Assembly (NCBI GenBank): GCA_019694215.1
Contig: JAIBCK010000003.1
Coordinates: 1 to 64,000, forward strand
DNA from: Thermoflexales bacterium
Lineage (GTDB): Bacteria > Chloroflexota > Anaerolineae > J036 > Brachytrichaceae
Reading direction: 5' to 3'
Length of the DNA: 64,000 bases
Part shown: one piece after another, positions 1-8,091 of the stretch
Layout: every line of letters starts with the position of its first letter
How positions within the stretch are numbered: position 1 is the first letter of the stretch
The notes under the pieces: model-generated
Told to the model about the DNA's origin: nothing
Databases searched by the model: none
Seen by the model: only the letters and a program-made list of their open reading frames with translations
Program-made: the position numbers and the translations under genes

Positions 1-745
1 CCCGTAGGGGCGCACGGATGTGCGCCCCCAACCACGCCCGGATCGGCCGTCCGCGGTCCGCCATCCGCGGTCACCCGCGCCACGCACAACGCGGGGTGAC
101 ACCCGTAGGGGCGCACGGATGTGCGCCCCCAACGACGCCCGGATCGGCCGTCCGCGGTCCGCCGTCCGCGGTCATCGTGCGCCACGCGCAACGCGGGGTG
201 GCATCCGTCGGTGCGCACGGATGTGCGCCCCCAACCACGCCCGAATGATTGTCCGCCGTCGGCGCACCCTCACACATCGGGACGGGTTTGTCTGGGGCGC
301 ATGGACATGCGCCCCTACGGCGTTGGGCCGTGGGACGCGATGGGTGAATTTCCGCGCGCAACGCGGGGTGGCATCCGTAGGGGCGCACGGATGTGCGCCC
401 CCAACCACGCCCGAATGATTGTCCGCCTCCGGCGCACCCTCACACATCGGGACGGGTTTGTTTTGGGCGCATGTCCATGCGCCCCTACGGCGTTGGGCCG
501 CGGGACGCGATGGGTGAACCGTCACGCACAACGCGGGGAGGGTGGCACCCGTAGGGGCGCACGGATGTGCGCCCCCAACCACGCCCGAATGGTTGTCCGC
601 TGCCGGCGCACCCTCACTCATCGGGACGGGTTTGTTTGGGGCGCATGTCCATGCGCCCCTACGGCATTGGGCCGTGGGACGCGATGGGTGAATCGCCACA
701 CACAACGCGGGGAGGCACCGTAGGGGCGCACGGATGTGCGCCCGG
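1..745. repeat. REP/BIME-like array of nine GTAG-footed palindromes
   Basis: Nine near-perfect palindromes lie at 7-28, 108-129, 210-231, 294-315, 380-401, 465-484, 554-575, 638-659 and 723-743. Form A has arms GGGGCGCAC/GTGCGCCCC around the loop GGAT and is preceded by GTAG, or by GTCG in the degenerate third copy. Form B has arms GGGGCGCATG/CATGCGCCCC and is followed by CTAC, so it is the same element read on the other strand. The order is A A A B A B A B A. A GTAG foot on a palindrome, with units in both orientations, is the hallmark of REP sequences mobilised by RAYT (TnpA-REP) transposases and of BIME clusters. No transposase gene is in the window, so the link to RAYT is inference. Confidence 0.75.
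183..745. repeat. Tandem copies of a 170-174 bp unit within the array
   Basis: A larger unit holding one A and one B palindrome repeats at about 183-352, 353-522 and 523-695, with a partial fourth copy to 745. Between the palindromes the units share the segment starting CCGAATGATTGTCCGC (GGTTGT in the third copy) and a segment containing CACACATCGGGACGGG. The steps are 170, 170 and 174 bp. The two leftmost palindromes instead lie 101 bp apart in a different context, with GGATCGGCCGTCCGCGG following. The unit looks like a recently amplified BIME. Confidence 0.75.
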
Positions 746-747
746 AT

Positions 748-778
748 CCGCCGCGCGCGGTCAATGCGCGCGCGGCGG
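748..778. other. Perfect 12-bp hairpin upstream of gcvPB
   Basis: Arms at 748-759 (CCGCCGCGCGCG) and 767-778 are perfect reverse complements around a 7-nt loop. No T-tract follows, so a simple intrinsic terminator is unlikely. The hairpin sits between the palindrome array and the presumed -10 element of gcvPB at 792-797. It could be a roadblock, a cruciform site, or a terminator for an unseen upstream gene. Confidence 0.6.
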
Positions 779-791
779 ACACCCGGTGAGT

Positions 792-797
792 TATAGT
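792..797 (+). promoter_or_regulatory. Possible -10 element for gcvPB
   Basis: TATAGT lies 14 nt before the ATG at 812. Transcription starting about 7 nt downstream would give a leader of only some 8 nt, and there is no Shine-Dalgarno site. No clear -35 is visible because the 12-bp hairpin occupies that region. Confidence 0.4.
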
Positions 798-811
798 GGG
801 TGCACCGCAAA

Positions 812-2278
812 ATGACCATGGAACCGCTCATTTACGAACTCTCCTCGCCCGGGCGCGTCGGCGCCGTTCTGCCCGAATCCGATGTCCCGCACACGCCGCT
901 TCCCGAGGCGTTGCTGCGCAAGGAGCTGCCCCTTCCCGAGGTCAGCCAGATCGATGCAACCCGACACTTCACGCGGCTCTCCCGCCTGAACATGGGGATT
1001 GACACCCACATGTATCCGTTGGGCAGCTGCACGATGAAGTACAACCCGCGCATCAACGAGGACACGGCCCGCATGGCGGGTTTCGCGGCGGCCCATCCGC
1101 TGCAGGAGCAGGACGTCTCGCAGGGCGCGATGTATGTGCTCTATCAGCTCCAGCAGTTCCTGATGGAGATCGCCGGCATGGCCGGCTGCACGCTTCAGCC
1201 CGCTGCTGGCGCCCACGGCGAGTTCACCGGCGTCCTCATGATCCGCGCCTACCACCGCGCCCGCGGCGATCACAAGCGCACCAAGATGCTCATCCCGGAC
1301 TCCGCGCATGGCACGAATCCGGCGACCTGCACGATGGCCGGGCTGAAGACCGTTGAGTTGCCGAGCGATTCGCGCGGCAATGTCGATCTCGAGGCCCTCA
1401 AGGCCAACCTCGACGACACCGTCGCGGGCATCATGATCACCAACCCGAACACGCTCGGCATGTTCGAAGAGCATGTGGAGGAAGTGGTGCGGCTGGTTCA
1501 CGCGGCCGGCGGCCTAGTCTACGGCGACGGCGCCAACATGAACGCAATGGTCGGGGTGTGCAAGCCGGGCGAGCTCGGCTTTGATGTGCTGCACTACAAC
1601 CTGCACAAGACCTTCAGCACGCCGCACGGCGGCGGCGGTCCGGGTTCCGGCCCGGTGGTGGTTTCCGAGCGTTTGCTTCCGTTCCTGCCGGGCCCGATCG
1701 TGGTGATGCGCGACAGCGACGACGGCGACGAGGATGCGCCGATCTACGAATTCTTCACCCCGCCGCAGTCGATTGGCCGGATGCGCGCGTTCCATGGCAA
1801 TTTCGGCATGCACCTGCGCGCCTACACCTACATGCGCGTGCATGGTGAGGAAGGCCTGCGCGCCAACACGCTCAACGCTGTACTTAACGCCAACTATATC
1901 CAGGCCCGTCTCAAGGGTCACTATCCGCTGCCCGTCGGCGCCAGCCGACACTGCATGCACGAGGTTGTCGCGCAGGGCAAGCTGGCCGACGCGCCGGACA
2001 TCCGAGCGTTGGACATTGCCAAGCGCCTGATGGACAAGGGTTTCCATCCGCCGACCAACTACTTCCCCCTCATCGTCCCCGAGTCGCTCATGATCGAGCC
2101 GACGGAGACCGAGTCGATGCAGGAGATGGATCGCTTTGTCGAGGCGATGCTCGAGATCGCACAGGAAGCGCGCGAGAACCCGCAGCTGCTCAAGGATGCC
2201 CCGCACACCGCGCCGATGCGGCGCATGGACGAGGTCAAGGCGGCCAAGGAATTGGTTCTGTGCTGCAAGCCATACTGA
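812..2278 (+). CDS. gcvPB: Glycine dehydrogenase (decarboxylating) subunit 2, P-protein beta chain
   Basis: This is the PLP-binding half of the two-subunit glycine decarboxylase. With GcvPA it decarboxylates glycine and passes the aminomethyl group to lipoylated GcvH. At 488 residues it has the usual length for the family. The PLP lysine is K266 in NLHKTFSTPHGGGGPGSG, and the N-terminal LGSCTMKYNPR motif is also typical. ATG 812 is chosen because MTMEPLIYELSSPGR matches the usual N-terminus. GTG 800 would add four residues and lies only 2 nt after the -10, and ATG 818 is also possible. gcvPA, gcvT and gcvH are not seen, and the palindrome array lies directly upstream. An FKBP isomerase follows after 13 nt. 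Confidence 0.95.
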   Translation: MTMEPLIYELSSPGRVGAVLPESDVPHTPLPEALLRKELPLPEVSQIDATRHFTRLSRLNMGIDTHMYPLGSCTMKYNPRINEDTARMAGFAAAHPLQEQDVSQGAMYVLYQLQQFLMEIAGMAGCTLQPAAGAHGEFTGVLMIRAYHRARGDHKRTKMLIPDSAHGTNPATCTMAGLKTVELPSDSRGNVDLEALKANLDDTVAGIMITNPNTLGMFEEHVEEVVRLVHAAGGLVYGDGANMNAMVGVCKPGELGFDVLHYNLHKTFSTPHGGGGPGSGPVVVSERLLPFLPGPIVVMRDSDDGDEDAPIYEFFTPPQSIGRMRAFHGNFGMHLRAYTYMRVHGEEGLRANTLNAVLNANYIQARLKGHYPLPVGASRHCMHEVVAQGKLADAPDIRALDIAKRLMDKGFHPPTNYFPLIVPESLMIEPTETESMQEMDRFVEAMLEIAQEARENPQLLKDAPHTAPMRRMDEVKAAKELVLCCKPY

Positions 2279-2291
2279 GGTCGGGATCCCG

Positions 2292-2831
2292 ATGAAAGTC
2301 TCTGAACGGAACGCCTGGATCGTCATTTCGGTCCTTGTCGCTGCGGGCCTGGTGCTTTTCGCCCTCTCGTTCGTCGGGCGGAACGCCAGCCCGGCAGCGG
2401 CGGCCCCGGCACCCGCGGCAGTGCCAACCACGGGTCCGGCGCGGCCCGCGGCCACAACGGCGGCCAAGCCGCCTGCCACAGCGGAGGGAAGCGTGACAAC
2501 AGCCAGCGGCTTGTCGTACATCGACACCAAGGTCGGCACGGGCGCGCGCCCGCAGAAGGGCCAGACCGTGGTCGTGCATTACACCGGCTATCTCGACAAT
2601 GGCACGGTCTTTGACAGCTCACGCCAGCGCAACCAGCCGTTCGAGTTCGCGCTGGGGACCGGGGCCGTCATCAAGGGCTGGGACGAGGGGATTGCCACGA
2701 TGAACGTCGGCGGCATTCGCAAGCTCATCATCCCACCGGCGCTGGCCTATGGCGCTGCGGGCGCAGGCGGCGGTCGCATCCCGCCCAACGCGCGCCTGAC
2801 GTTTGATGTCGAGCTGCTCTCGATCAAGTAG
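2292..2831 (+). CDS. Membrane-anchored FKBP-type peptidyl-prolyl cis-trans isomerase
   Basis: The 179-residue protein has one N-terminal membrane segment (about 9-29), an Ala/Pro/Thr linker (about 31-67) and an FKBP domain (about 70-179). Conserved FKBP stretches are visible: VVVHYTGYLDNGTVFDSS, the hydrophobic pocket segment GAVIKGWDEG, and the C-terminal LTFDVELLSI. It should catalyse prolyl isomerisation of exported proteins on the outer face of the membrane. The gene starts 13 nt after gcvPB and is probably co-transcribed with it. It ends just before a strong bidirectional terminator. The Shine-Dalgarno site is weak. Confidence 0.9.
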   Translation: MKVSERNAWIVISVLVAAGLVLFALSFVGRNASPAAAAPAPAAVPTTGPARPAATTAAKPPATAEGSVTTASGLSYIDTKVGTGARPQKGQTVVVHYTGYLDNGTVFDSSRQRNQPFEFALGTGAVIKGWDEGIATMNVGGIRKLIIPPALAYGAAGAGGGRIPPNARLTFDVELLSIK

Positions 2832-2851
2832 GCGAAGCCTGAACCAAAGAT

Positions 2852-2892
2852 AAAGGGAGGGACGGCCCACGGGTCGTCCCTCCCTTTCGTTT
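2852..2892. terminator. Bidirectional intrinsic terminator
   Basis: A 13-bp perfect stem (2852-2864 with 2875-2887) is followed by CGTTTTCG on the plus strand. The A-rich 5' arm gives T residues on the minus strand. It lies between the convergent ends of the FKBP gene (2831) and the CpXC-like gene (2906). Confidence 0.85.
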
Positions 2893-2905
2893 TCGAGGCG
2901 AGCGC

Positions 2906-4294
2906 CTAGCGGCGCGCGATCTCGATGAGCGGCTTGGTGGGGGGAGGCTCGGCGGGCGGTGGGGGCGGCGGGGCACCACCGTCGTCGTTGCCGGCGTCCT
3001 TGTTCGGGTCATACGGTGGCAGGATGCGCGAGGCCTGCATCATCACGGACGTCAGCGCGGCAGAGGCCTCCGTGCGGTCCTCACGCGCAAGCTGCTCGGC
3101 GAGCTGGCCCATGATCTGCACCAGACGGGCATCGGCCCCGCTGGCCTTGAGCTCCAGCAGCAGCTTCTCGGTTTCGTCCGGATACTTGGCCGCCATCAGC
3201 GCGCTGATGACCTGCATCTCGGGCGGCTGGCTCTCGTTGACGATCTGCATGCCGATCGAGTACACGGCGCTGAGCGCCTTGGCCATCTCCTCGTCCTTGG
3301 CCTGTTGGGCCTGTTGGATGTTGGCCTGCAGCAGCGCGAAGAAGGCGTCGTCGATCTCGCCTGCGCGCTCGCGCGCCAGGGCGAGCGGGTCCTTGGCCCC
3401 GAGGATGTCGTTCACCAGCGCGGCCTTCGAGTCCAGATAGGCCTTCTGGCTGGCGTCGAATCGATCGCGCACGTCCTGCACTTCCTTGCGCAGCGCCAGG
3501 AGGCGCGTCTTCTCGGCCGCATCGGCCGCGTCGATGCGCGTGGTGAGGGCCTGGAAGAAGCTGTAGTCGATGAGCTGGCGGCCAATGGCCACCAATGTCT
3601 CGCGGGTGATGGGGTCGTCGCTTGCCACGAGCTGCTCAAGCAGCACCTCGCGCGTCGGCGTCTTCTGCAGCGCGGTCAGCGCCTCGATGCGCCGACCGAC
3701 CACCTTGCCGTAGGTCGTCTCTTCAACGGCCATCTTCTGCACGTCACTCAGCTGCTGGGCGCCGGCCTCGCGGCCCGCCTCGAGGTTCATCTCGATGCTG
3801 GCACCGATCATCTCGAAGAACGCGTTGTCCGCCAGCGCGTCGTTGTCCCGCAGCATCTTGCGGCGCTGTTCGGGGTCGACCATGCGCATGAGGTCGCGGA
3901 TAAGGTCCCCGCGTGCCTGCTGCGCCTTGAGCATCTCGGGAGTGATGCCGTCCTTCTCCAGGATGGCCTCGACGAGTGACTGGAAGGAGTAGAACATGCG
4001 CGGCTGCAACAGGTAGCCGCGCGGGGCATTCTCCGGCAGATCGCGCATGACGCTCTGCGTCATCTGACCGATGATGCGCTGCTGATCCGTGTCGCGAAGG
4101 TTCAGCTCCAGAGGCATCAGGATGAAGGCGATCTCCTTGCTGGGATCGTGATACATGAACGGCGCGGTCAGGTCGCGCAGGCGACCCGAGAGCAGCGCCT
4201 GCTTCAGCTCTGGGCGCTTGCCGACATCGAGAACTTGCGCGCCACCGGGCTGGGGCCTACCGCCGCGTGAATTGGGCGTGATCAATTGAGGCAT
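2906..4294 (-). CDS. CpXC-family-like protein lacking all cysteines
   Basis: The 462-residue N-terminal region follows the Chloroflexota CpXC layout: QVLDVGKRPELKQALLSGRL, then PFMYHDPSKEIAFILMP, then PRGYLLQPRMF and EAILEKDGITPEML. CpXC proteins normally carry CxxC zinc-ribbon pairs before and between the first two blocks. Here those places hold ITPNSRGGR and RDLTAP, and the whole protein contains no cysteine. The rest is alpha-helical and Glu/Gln/Ala-rich, ending in a poly-Pro tail (about 437-453). AAGGA lies 9 nt before the ATG, and a TATAAT on the minus strand at 4348-4353 is the likely promoter. Its function is unknown; zinc binding can be excluded for this copy. Confidence 0.65.
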   Translation of the reverse strand: MPQLITPNSRGGRPQPGGAQVLDVGKRPELKQALLSGRLRDLTAPFMYHDPSKEIAFILMPLELNLRDTDQQRIIGQMTQSVMRDLPENAPRGYLLQPRMFYSFQSLVEAILEKDGITPEMLKAQQARGDLIRDLMRMVDPEQRRKMLRDNDALADNAFFEMIGASIEMNLEAGREAGAQQLSDVQKMAVEETTYGKVVGRRIEALTALQKTPTREVLLEQLVASDDPITRETLVAIGRQLIDYSFFQALTTRIDAADAAEKTRLLALRKEVQDVRDRFDASQKAYLDSKAALVNDILGAKDPLALARERAGEIDDAFFALLQANIQQAQQAKDEEMAKALSAVYSIGMQIVNESQPPEMQVISALMAAKYPDETEKLLLELKASGADARLVQIMGQLAEQLAREDRTEASAALTSVMMQASRILPPYDPNKDAGNDDGGAPPPPPPAEPPPTKPLIEIARR

Positions 4295-4347
4295 GTTGCG
4301 TTTCCTTGTGACGCAGCCCGCGAAAGAGGGCGTGACTGCGGCCGAAG

Positions 4348-4353
4348 ATTATA
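4348..4353 (-). promoter_or_regulatory. -10 element for the CpXC-like gene
   Basis: The minus strand reads TATAAT here, giving a leader of about 47 nt that carries AAGGA before the start codon. It is back to back with the TATAAT at 4365-4370 that serves the divergent LysM gene. Confidence 0.55.
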
Positions 4354-4364
4354 AGCCCCGACCG

Positions 4365-4370
4365 TATAAT
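4365..4370 (+). promoter_or_regulatory. -10 element placing transcription start on the GTG of the LysM gene
   Basis: A consensus TATAAT is followed by exactly 6 nt and then GTG 4377. With normal spacing, +1 is the first base of the start codon, so the mRNA should be leaderless. Confidence 0.65.
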
Positions 4371-4376
4371 CATCGT

Positions 4377-5354
4377 GTGAACCCAATCCGGCCGTCCCGA
4401 CGTGTCGCGCGCCTGCTGGCCGTGTCGCTCGCCCTCGCGGGCTGCGCCGTGTCATCGGGGCAGACCCCGACCGCGCCTCCCACGGTGAGCCTTCCCACGC
4501 CGCGCCCGACCCTCACACCACGCCCCACGCCGACCAACGCCCCGCCCACGGTGATTTCGCCGCGCGAGGCGCGCCCAACGCCCACGCCGACGACATACAA
4601 GGTCGCCGAGGGCGATACGCTCATCCCGATTGCCAACAAGTTTGGGATCAGCGTCGAGGACTTGATCGCCGCAAACAACAACCTGGACGCCACGCGCCTG
4701 CAGATCGGCCAGGTGCTCGTCATCCCGTCCGGGCCGCGCCCGACCTCCCAGCCTGGCCAGCTGCTGCCTTCGCCGACGCCGTCGCCCTATACCATTCGCG
4801 GCCTGAATGTGTATCGCACCGCGGCCGGCAGCCTCGAGTGCTTGGGCGAAATCTTCAATCCGGGCCCCAGCGCGCTGACGACGGTGCAGTTGCAGATCAC
4901 GCTGCTGGACAAGAACAACACTTCGCTGCTCCAGTCGGCGTTTTACGTCGCGCTGGAAGTCGTACCGCCCAACACCGCGTCGCCGTTCCGCGTCTTGTTC
5001 ACTGATCCGCCGCCCACTTTCGAGAAGTTCGAGGTCAAGGCGCTGCGCGGCGAACAGGTGGACCCCAAGGCGCGCTTCACTCAGATGACGGTGCTCCGCA
5101 AAGCGGGAAAAGCCGATGGCGCTGTGTATCGCGTCAGCGGCGAGGTCCAGAACACAGACACCGTCCCGGCCACGCGGGCCAGGGTGGTCGTCACCACCTA
5201 CGACGCCAACCGGCAAGTGATTGGGTACCGTTTCCAGCCGTTGGGCGATGCGCCCATCGCGCCGCGCGCGACGATGTCGTTCGAGCTCTCGCTGCTCTCG
5301 GCCTCACCGAACGTGGCCGATTTTTCGGTGGCCGTCGAAGCGCTGCGCCCGTAG
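4377..5354 (+). CDS. LysM-domain lipoprotein with FxLYD-like repeats
   Basis: This is a 325-residue predicted lipoprotein. A basic N-terminus and hydrophobic stretch end in the lipobox LAGC (C23). A Pro/Thr-rich linker (about 27-71) leads to a LysM domain (about 73-119, TYKVAEGDTL to IGQVLVIP) that should bind peptidoglycan glycan. Two beta-rich segments resembling FxLYD domains follow (about 135-230 and 240-325). GTG 4377 is chosen because it gives a clean signal peptide and sits 6 nt after TATAAT; the upstream in-frame ATG would spoil the signal sequence. It probably tethers or senses the cell wall. The gene converges on priA with a 9-nt gap. Confidence 0.8.
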   Translation: MNPIRPSRRVARLLAVSLALAGCAVSSGQTPTAPPTVSLPTPRPTLTPRPTPTNAPPTVISPREARPTPTPTTYKVAEGDTLIPIANKFGISVEDLIAANNNLDATRLQIGQVLVIPSGPRPTSQPGQLLPSPTPSPYTIRGLNVYRTAAGSLECLGEIFNPGPSALTTVQLQITLLDKNNTSLLQSAFYVALEVVPPNTASPFRVLFTDPPPTFEKFEVKALRGEQVDPKARFTQMTVLRKAGKADGAVYRVSGEVQNTDTVPATRARVVVTTYDANRQVIGYRFQPLGDAPIAPRATMSFELSLLSASPNVADFSVAVEALRP

Positions 5355-5363
5355 CCGCACGCA

Positions 5364-7991
5364 TCACAGCACGCTGCCCGGGTCAACGTCGACGATGATC
5401 CCGTCCGGGATGCTGAGCTTTGCCAACAGCTCCGCCGGTGCGTTGGTCCGGGCCAGGACCTGCCAGCGATACTGATTTGCGCGCCGGCTGAAATAGGCGG
5501 CGGCCGGGCCGATGACATCCTCCGGTGTGGGGCAGGCGCGCCGCAGCTGGCGCGCGATTTGCTCGGTGGCGGCGCGGGCTTTGGCTTCAAGGGCGTCGAT
5601 GGCCTCGAAGCGAATCAGCCGTGTGTAGGGCGGCAGACGGCCGGCTCGTCGCGCGGAGAGCTCAGCCGTCGTGAAGCCGTCGACGTCGTGATGCGCGGCG
5701 AACTGCACGGCGGGATGGTCCGGGTTGTAGGTCTGCACGATGACGCGGCCGGGCAGCAGCCCACGCCCGGCCCGGCCCGCGACCTGCTCGATCAGACCAA
5801 AGACGCGCTCGGAGGCGCGAAAATCGGGCAGAAAAAGCCCAACGTCCGCAAGGATGACGCCAACCAGCGTCACCATGGGCAAGTCCAGGCCCTTGGCGAT
5901 CATCTGTGTGCCGACCAGCACATCGGCCTGGCGATTGGCAAAACGCTGCAGGAAGTTGTCGGCCGCGCTGCGCTGCGCCGCGGCGTCGCGGTCCCAGCGC
6001 ACCACGCGCGCGGCCGGGAAGGTCTCGTGCAGGGCCTGCTCTACGCGCTGCGTGCCCAGGCCGATGTAGCGCACCCGGCTCGATTGGCAGGCCGGGCAGC
6101 GCGTGGGCAGGGCCTCGGTCCGGTCGCACTGATGGCATTTCAGGGTCGGGCCGGCCGGACGACCGCCCGAGGTGGGGGCCGCCGCGGTGTGCAGGGTGAG
6201 GGGGGTATCGTCGTTCGGACAGCGCACGACGTGCCCGCAATCGCGGCACAACACGCACGAAGCCGACCCGCGCCGATTGAGGAAGAGGATGGCCTGCTCC
6301 CCGCGCCGAAGCGTCTCGCCGAGGGCCAGGCGCAACGCGCCGCTGAAGAGGCTGGCATTTCCGCCGCGCAGCTCAGCGCGCATGTCCATCACGCTGACAT
6401 CGGGCAGGGGCTGATAGGCCACGCTCTCGGTCTCACGGATGGCCGCTCCGCTCAGCCCAAGCCGCGCCTGCTGATCGGCGATCCGGTTGACATGCCCGCG
6501 CACGCGGTTCGGGAGCTGCAACAAGCGGAGCGCGGAGGCGCGCTCGCCTTCGCTGCGCGCCAGATGCCAGCTCTCCAGGGAGGGCGTGGCGCTGCCCTGG
6601 ATCAGCGTTGCGCCAGTCGCTTCGGCGTAGCGCAATGCGACGCGGCGCGCGTCATAATAGGGTGCGTTGGACTGCTTGTAGCTCGCGTCATGCTCCTCAT
6701 CCAGCACGATCAGGCCCAGCCGCTGGACCGGTGAGAAGAGCGCCGAGCGCGCGCCGACCACGATGGGCAGCTCGCCTGCCCGGATGCGTCGCCAGGTGTC
6801 GAGGCGTTCGCCGGGCCGTAACCGGCTGTGGATCAACGCGACCTTGCCGGGGAAACGCTCTAGAAAACGTCGCGCCGTCTGCGGGGTGAGTGAGATCTCC
6901 GGGACGAGCACGATGGCCGCCTCGCCACGCGCAACCACGTCGGCGACGGCGCGCATGTAGATCTCAGTCTTGCCGCTTCCCGTCACGCCGCGGATGAGAA
7001 AATGACGTTGTCCGGGATCGCGTCCGGCCAGCGTGGATTGGATCGCCTCCCAGGCGCGGGCCTGGTCGCCGGTGAGCGGAGGCGCTTCGCGGGCGACGTA
7101 GTCGACGTCGGAGAGGGGGTCGCGCCAGCGTTCGGCATCGCCAAGAAGCACGTAGCTGCGATCCACCAGCCAGCCCAGATCGGCACGGGTGAGCCCCGTC
7201 TCCGCCATCATCCAATCCGCCCAGGCCAGCCCGCTCCGCGCGCCCAGGTAGCGCAATGCGGCGGCGCGGCGGGCGGCGGTGCGTTCCGCGCCTGCCGCTC
7301 GCGGCCCCGTGGCAGGCTCCGCCAACGTCTGCAACGCGACCTCGAGCGTGGCGGGCGAGACGATGAGCTGGGCGACGGTGGCGCGGGTTGGCGCGACGCG
7401 CGGCGGGGTCATCACGCTGTTGCGTTCGACCAGCCCCGCTTCGACGAGGCGATTGAGCGCAGATCGCCAGCCGCGCTGCCGGCCCATCAGCCGCGTCAAG
7501 CGTGCCTCGGTCGTCGGCCCAAGGCGCGCGAGGGTGTCGAGCAGGGTTGCGTTCACACCGCTGAAACCCGCTGTCGTCGCGCCCGTCAGCCGATACACCG
7601 CTGCGCTGCGTGGGGTGAAGCCGGGCGGCACCATGAGCGCGCAGCAGCGCCCCAGCGGCGCGGCGTACTCCGCCGCGATCCAATAGGCCAGCGCGAGCTG
7701 CGCGGGCGTCAGGGCAGGCGCATCATCGAGGAGGGCTTTGATCGGCCGGATGTCTTCGGTTGACGGATGGGTGGCCTCCACGTCTGTCAAGGCTACGACC
7801 ACCCCCGAGGTCCAGCGCGTCTGCAAGGGCACGGCAACGATCGCGCCAGCTTGCACACGGCCCTCCAGCTCGGGGGGCACGCGGTAGGTCAGAGGAGCCT
7901 TCACCGCTTGCGTGAGGAGGGCGACCTCGGCGAATTCGGGATGGGCGGACACGGCCTCCATCGTACCCCGTTTGCCGATCTGAGAGATCAT
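5364..7991 (-). CDS. priA: Primosomal protein N' (replication restart helicase)
   Basis: PriA is the 3'-5' helicase that reloads the replisome at stalled forks. The 875-residue protein has an N-terminal DNA-binding region (about 20-125), Walker A GVTGSGKT (335-342) and the DEEH box (431-434). Eight zinc-ligand cysteines are present at 579, 582, 585, 591, 619, 622, 632 and 635, so both zinc sites are intact. The C-terminal helicase motifs include LVGTQMIAKGLD. The start is uncertain: ATG 7991 follows GGGGGG directly, while ATG 7961 (MEAVSAHPEF) would be ten residues shorter. It is divergent from the FHA gene. Confidence 0.95.
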   Translation of the reverse strand: MISQIGKRGTMEAVSAHPEFAEVALLTQAVKAPLTYRVPPELEGRVQAGAIVAVPLQTRWTSGVVVALTDVEATHPSTEDIRPIKALLDDAPALTPAQLALAYWIAAEYAAPLGRCCALMVPPGFTPRSAAVYRLTGATTAGFSGVNATLLDTLARLGPTTEARLTRLMGRQRGWRSALNRLVEAGLVERNSVMTPPRVAPTRATVAQLIVSPATLEVALQTLAEPATGPRAAGAERTAARRAAALRYLGARSGLAWADWMMAETGLTRADLGWLVDRSYVLLGDAERWRDPLSDVDYVAREAPPLTGDQARAWEAIQSTLAGRDPGQRHFLIRGVTGSGKTEIYMRAVADVVARGEAAIVLVPEISLTPQTARRFLERFPGKVALIHSRLRPGERLDTWRRIRAGELPIVVGARSALFSPVQRLGLIVLDEEHDASYKQSNAPYYDARRVALRYAEATGATLIQGSATPSLESWHLARSEGERASALRLLQLPNRVRGHVNRIADQQARLGLSGAAIRETESVAYQPLPDVSVMDMRAELRGGNASLFSGALRLALGETLRRGEQAILFLNRRGSASCVLCRDCGHVVRCPNDDTPLTLHTAAAPTSGGRPAGPTLKCHQCDRTEALPTRCPACQSSRVRYIGLGTQRVEQALHETFPAARVVRWDRDAAAQRSAADNFLQRFANRQADVLVGTQMIAKGLDLPMVTLVGVILADVGLFLPDFRASERVFGLIEQVAGRAGRGLLPGRVIVQTYNPDHPAVQFAAHHDVDGFTTAELSARRAGRLPPYTRLIRFEAIDALEAKARAATEQIARQLRRACPTPEDVIGPAAAYFSRRANQYRWQVLARTNAPAELLAKLSIPDGIIVDVDPGSVL

Positions 7992-8013
7992 CCCCCCAAG
8001 GTGAGCGTTTTCT

Positions 8014-8021
8014 TCTATACT
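8014..8021. promoter_or_regulatory. Overlapping divergent -10 elements (priA and FHA gene)
   Basis: The plus strand reads TATACT at 8016-8021, about 70 nt before the FHA gene start. The minus strand reads TATAGA at 8019-8014, about 22 nt before priA. The two hexamers share 4 bp, so RNA polymerase binding in the two directions would be mutually exclusive. Confidence 0.45.
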
Positions 8022-8091
8022 TCGTGGGACGATCCGTCAGCGCCGGTCCACCGGTGCCAACCACAAATCAGTTTCGCCCCAGGAGGGATTG

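Noticed and set aside
1-745. CRISPR array
   Set aside because: The repeated units are short palindromes inside longer repeated segments, the segments between palindromes are themselves repeated rather than unique spacers, and no cas genes are present.
18-831. Overlapping open frames across the palindrome array
   Set aside because: They arise from GC-rich repeats without stops in several frames; the translations are low-complexity and periodic.
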